Assembly (NCBI GenBank): GCA_037074615.1
Contig: CM073569.1
Coordinates: 8,252,001 to 8,316,000, forward strand
Direction: 5' to 3'
DNA length: 64,000 nucleotides
Source: Leucaena leucocephala
Taxonomy: Eukaryota > Streptophyta > Magnoliopsida > Fabales > Fabaceae
Under the pieces are notes generated by a model. That model saw only the letters and a list, made by a program, of their open reading frames with translations. It did no database searches and was not told the origin of the DNA. The position numbers and the translations under genes are program-made. This document shows positions 58,280 through 64,000 of the stretch, piece after piece (the first letter of the stretch is position 1; every line of letters starts with the position of its first letter).

Positions 58280-59520
58280 TATTTGATTAATGTCTCATGC
58301 TCATTTTGGTCCATGTTATAAGATACCTCTAATCATTTCATAAGAACAGAGTTAAATAAATTATTAACTTTATCTAAAAGTAAAATAAATTTTTAATTTT
58401 ATCCATATTCAAATAAAAAATCTTATATTTGTATTATATTCTTTCTCATAGTTAGTAACTTTAAATATGGGTGGTATTGAAAAATTATAATTAATACCTT
58501 ACTAAATAATTTATAATAAATATCATCCCTCTATTTTAAAAGGTGTGTTATAATAAGGATTGGAGAGGATATTTTCGTATACATTTATCTATAAGTTTTT
58601 TTTTTTGGCCAAATACATTTATGTATAAGTTAGTTTAGTAAAATATTCAACTTTTGAACTGCAAATAAATACTAGTTTTATTAATATTAAATTGTGTCTG
58701 AATGTAGTCAAATAATGAATTCTTTTTTTGGAGGCCCCAATTCTTCAATTTTGAGAGTGAAAGCAAGCATTGATAGTCAACCTCAATGTCTACTTATTAT
58801 TATAAATTCATTAAAAATTTATTAATTATTGATAAATCTTCTGAGTCCTCTCTTGCCAATAAAAATATTTTAAAGATGACAATGACTGTTATTAGGGAAA
58901 CCAGAAATCATCGCATGTAGTTATATAAAAAATAAATATGAATAAATTAGTAGGTACTGTGAACAGAGAAAATAAAAGGTGTGCATGTGATGGATAAGAC
59001 TCAGACTATATTACTAGTCAATTTTTAGTTGAAGCTTTGTTGAAATAAAAGGTATCTTATTTTTTTTTATTTTAATCAGCATGACATTATAAACGGAATT
59101 CAACTCTCAGTTAAGTTTTTATGCTATTAAATTATAAGGTTATTAACTAAATACTATTATAATTTTTAATATAAGATATAATTAGGGAGTTAATCTTAAT
59201 CATAAATATAAAATATATTTTCTATAATTATTAAAAAAATTTAAATTATTTCTATTGATACTCACTTAATAATAATAAAATAAAAGAGAGAGTAAGAGAA
59301 TTAAGAAAGATGATTATAGCATCTTAAAAAAATAATATATTAATTAATTTAACTAACTTTCTCAATTTAATCAAATTATTTAAATATATTATATATTAAA
59401 AATGCAAAGAGTACCTACACAATGTTCAATCCGCCTTCTACATAATACATATCAAAATTAAAAACAAATTTATTTTTGTAAAATTGTGTGGGTCTTTTTA
59501 TTGAACAAAGACTAATATTA
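58280..59520. other. Non-coding AT-rich, nothing recognised
   Basis: No supported gene. The last five bases, TATTA, are the left target duplication of the next element. Confidence 0.5.
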
Positions 59521-61836
59521 TGTTAGAAAATATGTTTTGATGATGTCAAATATAAAAAAAAATTCAGTAATACCAAGAATGTTTTAAATATACTAAAATG
59601 TTTAAAGAAGGTGATAAATTACTTTTATGTTGTTAAAATTTGTTCAAAAGTAATCTAAGAAGTGTTTCTTGTTAGATTCTATATGTGTTATAATGTCAAA
59701 AGAGAATAAAGAATTAAGTTGGTATATGAAGAGAAAAGTGATTTTGAAGTAATAAAAAATATTTTTGGTCAATGAAGTTTAATGAAGAAGATAGTAGAGT
59801 TAATCGATTAATATTAATTAATCGATTGGATGTTAGATTAATGTAAATGCAACAATCTATTTTACAAAGAAAAATAAAGTAATCGATTAGTTAATCCATT
59901 AATGAGTGACCAATAATCGATTAGTTAATCGATTAGTGTCAAGAGTTGGCTTTCTGGAACTAAGTCAACAGGTCAATTAATCGATTGGTTAATCGATTAA
60001 TGTATTAAAAATAGATTTTCTCTTAAATAAAGATATTACTATTAATCGATTGGTTAATCGATTAATTTATATTAATCTGTTAACTGTTCGATTAATCAGT
60101 GAAGTTTTAATTTTGTGAAATTCAAATATAAACTAATCAATCGATTGGTTAATCGATTAACTTATATTAATACATTAACTATTCGATTAAAGTATTGATT
60201 TCAAATCTGCAGCAAACGCAAACTTACTCTGTAGAAGAATTGAGAATGAAGAGAAATCCAAGAAGCCATTAGAAGAAGAATTAATTAATCAAGTTCAAGA
60301 ATGAAGAAATTTATCAAACGTTTGATCGACTAAACAAAGGAGTGAACGAACAGTAAATGAAGAAGATTATGATCGATGAAACAACTCAAATACACCATTT
60401 TTGCTGAATTAATAGATTAATTCTTCAATTTTCAGTACGTTGTTTTGACTACTTCGACATAGGTTGAGTATTTTGACCATATCTCAATATATACTTATCT
60501 AATTGAGGTGAAACTTGATTCATATAAAATTAGACTCAGAATGCAGTTCAATGACATCAATTTTATCACAAAAGAGTCTCATATGAGGGAGATATACCGT
60601 TTACAATCTGGAACATAGGATTAACACTTTGACCATGACCTCTACTCACTAAATTGATCATATCTTTCTATATATAATGAATATTGGAGTCAAACTTAAT
60701 TCATTGTAAAGTAGACACAGAGAGCTTTCTGGGGATATGTCATTTTCTATATTTGGAGTTAAATAGAGAAAGTTATAAAAATTGAAAGAAGATTCCTCAA
60801 CTTAGAGATAATCAGAAGATGGAAGAAAATCAAGTGTTGAACGATTATTACCAGAACTTCTCTTAATTATGTCAAACTTCATTTAAGGTATCCAAAGAAA
60901 TAATTAGAATAGGATTAGACAAAAATTAAAGTCAAATGTCTCTTAACAGTAGTAAAAAGACACTTTGTGTCAGAAACTTCAATGGCTAGTTCCAACGGTC
61001 ATATTCTTAACTAAAGAAGAAAAGCTCAACGGAGAAAGAGAATATACTCAAAGGTCAAATGCTCAACTTCATCTATAAATAAGAGAGCATTCAAGAAGAC
61101 CAAAGACGAGCTATGAATGCATTATCATAATGTCAAAATATCGTCAGACTGAGAAAGCCTCCAACTCTCTATTCTTCATATATCATTCCTTACGAGAGAA
61201 AAATTGTAATGTACAATAATGTTTTATTTATTCTATCTGAGAGAGATTGATATATCTCCATTCTTTTTCTTATCTAATAACAAACCTTGGAATCAAAGGA
61301 TTCAAGGTTGGGTTATTCTCGTATCTGATTAAGGGGGAGTGTTGCCACTGGAAATGTAGTGTAACCTCTAGTTTGAGGTGATTCTTAATTAGCTATAAAA
61401 ATGGAGTTTATAAAGGTTACCAAGAGCCCGTTATATTATTAGTTATAGTGGATTGCAAAATCTCAGTGGAAAGCTGAGGACTGGACGTAGGTCGAGGAAG
61501 GACCGAATCAGGATAAATCTCGTGTGCAATTTTTTTTTCTTTAACTCTTTGATTTCTAGTAACTTATTTCTAATTTCTGATCAAAGTTTTCAAGTTGATT
61601 TATTTCATTGATCAAATTTTAAAAGAGTTGTGAAAAGTTTTTAAAATCCATCAAACACCCAATTCACCCCCTCTTAGGTAATCCAGCCTAATTGCCTAGA
61701 ATTAACATTTAGTATCAGAATAGGTCATTTGTTTAAAGGATCTAACGATCTCAAGTGAAAAATCATTGCTGAATTTGTTAGTGAAATGTTTTATAAAGGT
61801 TTTGATTTTACTTTTCCTCCCGTTTTAGAATTAACA
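59521..61836 (+). mobile_element. Internally deleted copia (SIRE-like) retrotransposon
   Basis: One LTR at 59521-61707 (TGTTAGAAAATATG...TTGATGATGTCAAA ... GCCTAGAATTAACA) is followed by a worn primer-binding site (TTTAGTATCAGAATAGG at 61708-61724, from TTTGGTATCAGAGCAGG). About 100 bp of leader or gag start follow, then only the last bases of a second LTR, TAGAATTAACA (61826-61836). TATTA flanks both sides (59516-59520, 61837-61841). The LTR opening TTTTGATGATGTCAAA and the closing CAATTCACCCCCTCTTAGG are familiar from plant SIRE/Maximus copia LTRs. Almost all the interior and second LTR are deleted. Confidence 0.7.
59800..60190. repeat. Palindromic AATCGATT cluster in the SIRE-like LTR
   Basis: About eleven AATCGATT words, five or so as close pairs of the form AATCGATTGGTTAATCGATT. 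AATCGATT is its own reverse complement, so the region can fold into many small hairpins. Confidence 0.85.
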
Positions 61837-61843
61837 TATTATA

Positions 61844-62123
61844 CTCCCTCTATTCCTAATTTTTAATTATAAGGGTTAGATGAAGATCTTGATTTGTTTG
61901 TAAATATAATATTATAATTTCTTTTATTTCCTAAAATTATAATTTCCCTACAATGCTTACCTATATGATTGCACATATTAAAGGATATCTATTAAGGGTA
62001 GTTTAAATGCACATAATTAAATAGAATATTTTAGAAAAATTAACTCACAATCATTACAATTAATTAATTTATATAACTTCCTTAATGTACTTAAATTAAT
62101 TAAGTAGATTATATAATTAGGAG
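61844..62123. mobile_element. Possible Stowaway-like MITE remnant
   Basis: CTCCCTCTATTCCTAATTTT at the left after TA. A possible partner CCTCCTAATTATATAATC on the other strand ends at about 62123. The arms match only partly, so the right boundary is doubtful. Confidence 0.4.
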
Positions 62124-62679
62124 GTAATATTATTTATAAATCATAAAAATGAGACCTATTATAATTTTTGTATTTTCCCTATGTTTCTATTTTGTTTTAT
62201 GGGTTATATAATACCAATATCCTGAACTTATTTTTTATATGCGTCTAGTATCCTAATAATATTTATGATACAATTTTATCTATAATTTTTTAATTTAATA
62301 TAATTTCACATATAATTTTTTTAATTTGATATAATTTTTGATATTTTAAAAAATTACGTTAAATTAAAAAATTATAGATAAAATTATATTAAATTAAAAA
62401 AATTATAGATAAAATATTTTTATAAATAAAATTAAAATATTACCTATATACGAAAAAGAAAATTAGGATATTGAGTGAAATATTACCTATTATTATTACA
62501 TAGATTTGCCGGAAAATCCAAACCCGCCAACATTCAATACGGCCAAGTTCATCTTTAGTCTGTCACTCTCTTCTATCCTGCTCATCTTCGGACACGATCC
62601 GCTCCTGATTCAATTCAGTCCCGAGCAGTCTCTGTCTTCTCCGTTCTGATTTCCAACGACCGTTGACCCATACTCGTCA
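62124..62679 (+). promoter_or_regulatory. Upstream region and 5' leader of the CDPK gene
   Basis: AT-rich to about 62500, including the inverted repeat at 62273-62415. It then changes sharply to mixed composition with a C/T-rich stretch (CTCTCTTCTATCCTGCTC, 62567-62584) that probably belongs to the 5' leader. No convincing TATA box was identified. Confidence 0.45.
62273..62415. repeat. AT-rich inverted repeat upstream of the CDPK gene
   Basis: ATTTTATCTATAATTTTTTA (62273-62292) and its inverse TAAAAAATTATAGATAAAAT-like copies at about 62363-62382 and 62396-62415 can pair, enclosing about 80 bp. It may be a small foldback insert. Confidence 0.65.
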
Positions 62680-63717
62680 ATGGGAAATTGCAGCGGCGCA
62701 GCCTCCGGGGATAGCCAACCTGGCAACTCCGACGCCACCCATTCCGGCCCTCCTCACCAACGCAACAATGGCATCACCGTCCTTCCTCCTGATTCCAACC
62801 CCTCTCGTCCTCATCCACCGTCTAAACCAGTTCTCTCTTCTTCCGTCGGCCGCGTCCTTGGTCGACCCATGGAGGACGTCCGTTCCACCTATATCTTCGG
62901 CCGCGAACTCGGTCGTGGTCAATTTGGGGTCACCTACCTAGTCACTCACAAAGTTACTAAAGAACAATTCGCCTGCAAATCTATTGCTACCCGCAAACTG
63001 GTTAACCGCGACGATTTGGAGGACATTCGCCGCGAGGTCCAGATCATGCACCACCTCACTGGTCATCGGAACATTGTGGAGCTTAAGGGAGCTTACGAGG
63101 ATCGATACTCTGTTAATTTGATCATGGAGCTTTGCGCTGGTGGGGAGCTGTTTGATAGGATCATAGCTAAGGGGCACTACTCGGAGCGAGCTGCATCGGA
63201 CTTATGTCGGCAGATCGTGACGGTAGTGCATGATTGTCACACCATGGGAGTTACGCATAGAGATTTGAAGCCTGAGAATTTCTTATTCCTCAGTAAGGAG
63301 GAAAGTTCACCTCTTAAGGCAACTGATTTCGGCCTCTCCGTATTCTTCAAGCCAGGTTGCTAATTCTGATCTTGTCTTCTATTCATTGGCTTATCCTAGC
63401 CCCACGCACCCTTTTCGCGTAATTTCATTTTGTGTATTGATGCATTGTGTGAGGAAGGCGAGTTTGTTCACTCTGTTTTAGTACAGTGGGTCAGTATGTG
63501 TATGGTTTCGTTGCATTTTAGGATATTTGTGATTGTGATGGTTCTGAATTTGGTGGTTAAATTTTGAGGACAGGAGATGTATTTAAAGATCTTGTTGGGA
63601 GTGCATATTATGTTGCTCCTGAGGTACTGCGTAGAAGCTACGGACCTGAAGCTGATATTTGGAGTGCCGGTGTTATATTATACATTCTTCTCAGCGGTGT
63701 CCCACCCTTCTGGGCAG
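62680..63717 (+). CDS. CPK3: Calcium-dependent protein kinase, CPK3-like (exons 1-2, 3' end outside window)
   Basis: A Ser/Thr kinase that couples calcium signals to phosphorylation in plants. Exon 1 is 62680-63355, intron 1 is 63356-63573 (GT...AG), exon 2 is 63574-63717; the next intron runs off the window. Residues 1-65 are a variable head starting MGNCSG: Gly2 for myristoylation and Cys4 for palmitoylation suggest membrane anchoring. VLGRPMEDVRSTYIFGRELG leads into the kinase: glycine loop GRGQFGVTYL (79-88), Lys100 in ACKSI, Glu119, HRDLKPEN with Asp195, DFG at 216-218, and in exon 2 GSAYYVAPEVLRR and WSAGVILYILLSGVPPFW. All catalytic residues are present. The autoinhibitory and EF-hand parts are expected downstream. 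The LGRPMEDVR entry and FFKPGD recall Arabidopsis CPK3. Thr192 precedes HRD where Met is common. It is the only host gene with an intact frame here. Confidence 0.92.
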
Positions 63718-64000
63718 GTGAAGCTCCTTCCTTCCCATTGCTATGAAATGAGCTGAAATCTATTTTTTATGCATATCGTATATAGCTAGATATAAATTTA
63801 GAACGTTAATTGTTGTTGTAAAATAGTTTCCTATATGTAGACTTTTTCCTTGATTATGAGCTTCAATTTAGTTCAGGGCGTCTAATTGTGGAGATTTTCT
63901 TCTCTTGTAAGTACCTTTATAGGATATAATACATTGAGCAGACACAAAGAGATTTGTGTAGATTTAATGTCTCACTTTCTTATCTTCTGTATGAAGAAAA
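63718..64000 (+). other. CDPK intron 2 (incomplete)
   Basis: It begins GTGAAG after FFWA-type codons (TTC TGG GCA G). No kinase motif appears before the window end, so exon 3 must lie beyond 64000. Confidence 0.75.

Noticed and set aside
62663..62941. A 92-residue + frame and minus-strand frames overlapping the kinase exon.
   Set aside because: Shadows of CDPK exon 1, which has a clear kinase translation.

Overview
This is nuclear DNA from a flowering plant, probably a eudicot. It is AT-rich and almost wholly made of transposable elements, and ends in one ordinary plant gene. The gene is the 5' part of a calcium-dependent protein kinase (CDPK, CPK3-like) at 62680-63717 on the + strand, running off the window. 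Nothing bacterial, organellar or viral was seen, and no tRNA or rRNA gene.

Region 1 (1-7816) holds MITE-like foldback elements (1-571, 1741-1896, 5858-6605), a decayed replication-protein-A-like fragment (1410-1726, minus) and an old solo LTR (2635 to about 5655).

Region 2 (7817-29970) is one CACTA (En/Spm) transposon in minus orientation, closed by CACTACTG / CAGTAGTG-type ends and a 3-bp CAT target duplication. In its own reading direction it carries a small intact ORF (29432-29103), a TNP2-type transposase gene (28551-12133) and a second gene with transposase-associated and Ulp1/C48-like parts (11385-8536). A cluster of TACACCGG subterminal repeats precedes each of the three. The transposase gene is split by a solo LTR (25758-28116, duplication CTTTC) and by a Ty1/copia-type LTR (12643-23768, duplication CATAT), itself interrupted by a long copia element (12866-22181).

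Region 3 (30257-57681) is a nest four levels deep. A decayed minus-strand Ty3/gypsy element C (30257-57681) contains a solo LTR D (32224-35012, duplication GGATG) and a plus-strand long-LTR element A (36495-56666, duplication CCTAT). The 3' LTR of A contains a minus-strand relative B (41424-54046, duplication GCATA), and the 5' LTR of B contains a non-autonomous hAT element (50741-51538, 8-bp duplication ACATATAA). Taking out each insert gives LTR pairs of exactly equal length: 3162 bp for A and 3607 bp for B. A and B have no pol and move, if at all, with help from other elements.

Region 4 (57682-64000) has Stowaway-like MITEs, a copia/SIRE-like element reduced to one LTR plus leader (59521-61836, duplication TATTA), an AT-rich hairpin, and the CDPK gene.

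All element ends, duplications and translations were read by eye. Family names come from recognised protein motifs, not from a database search.
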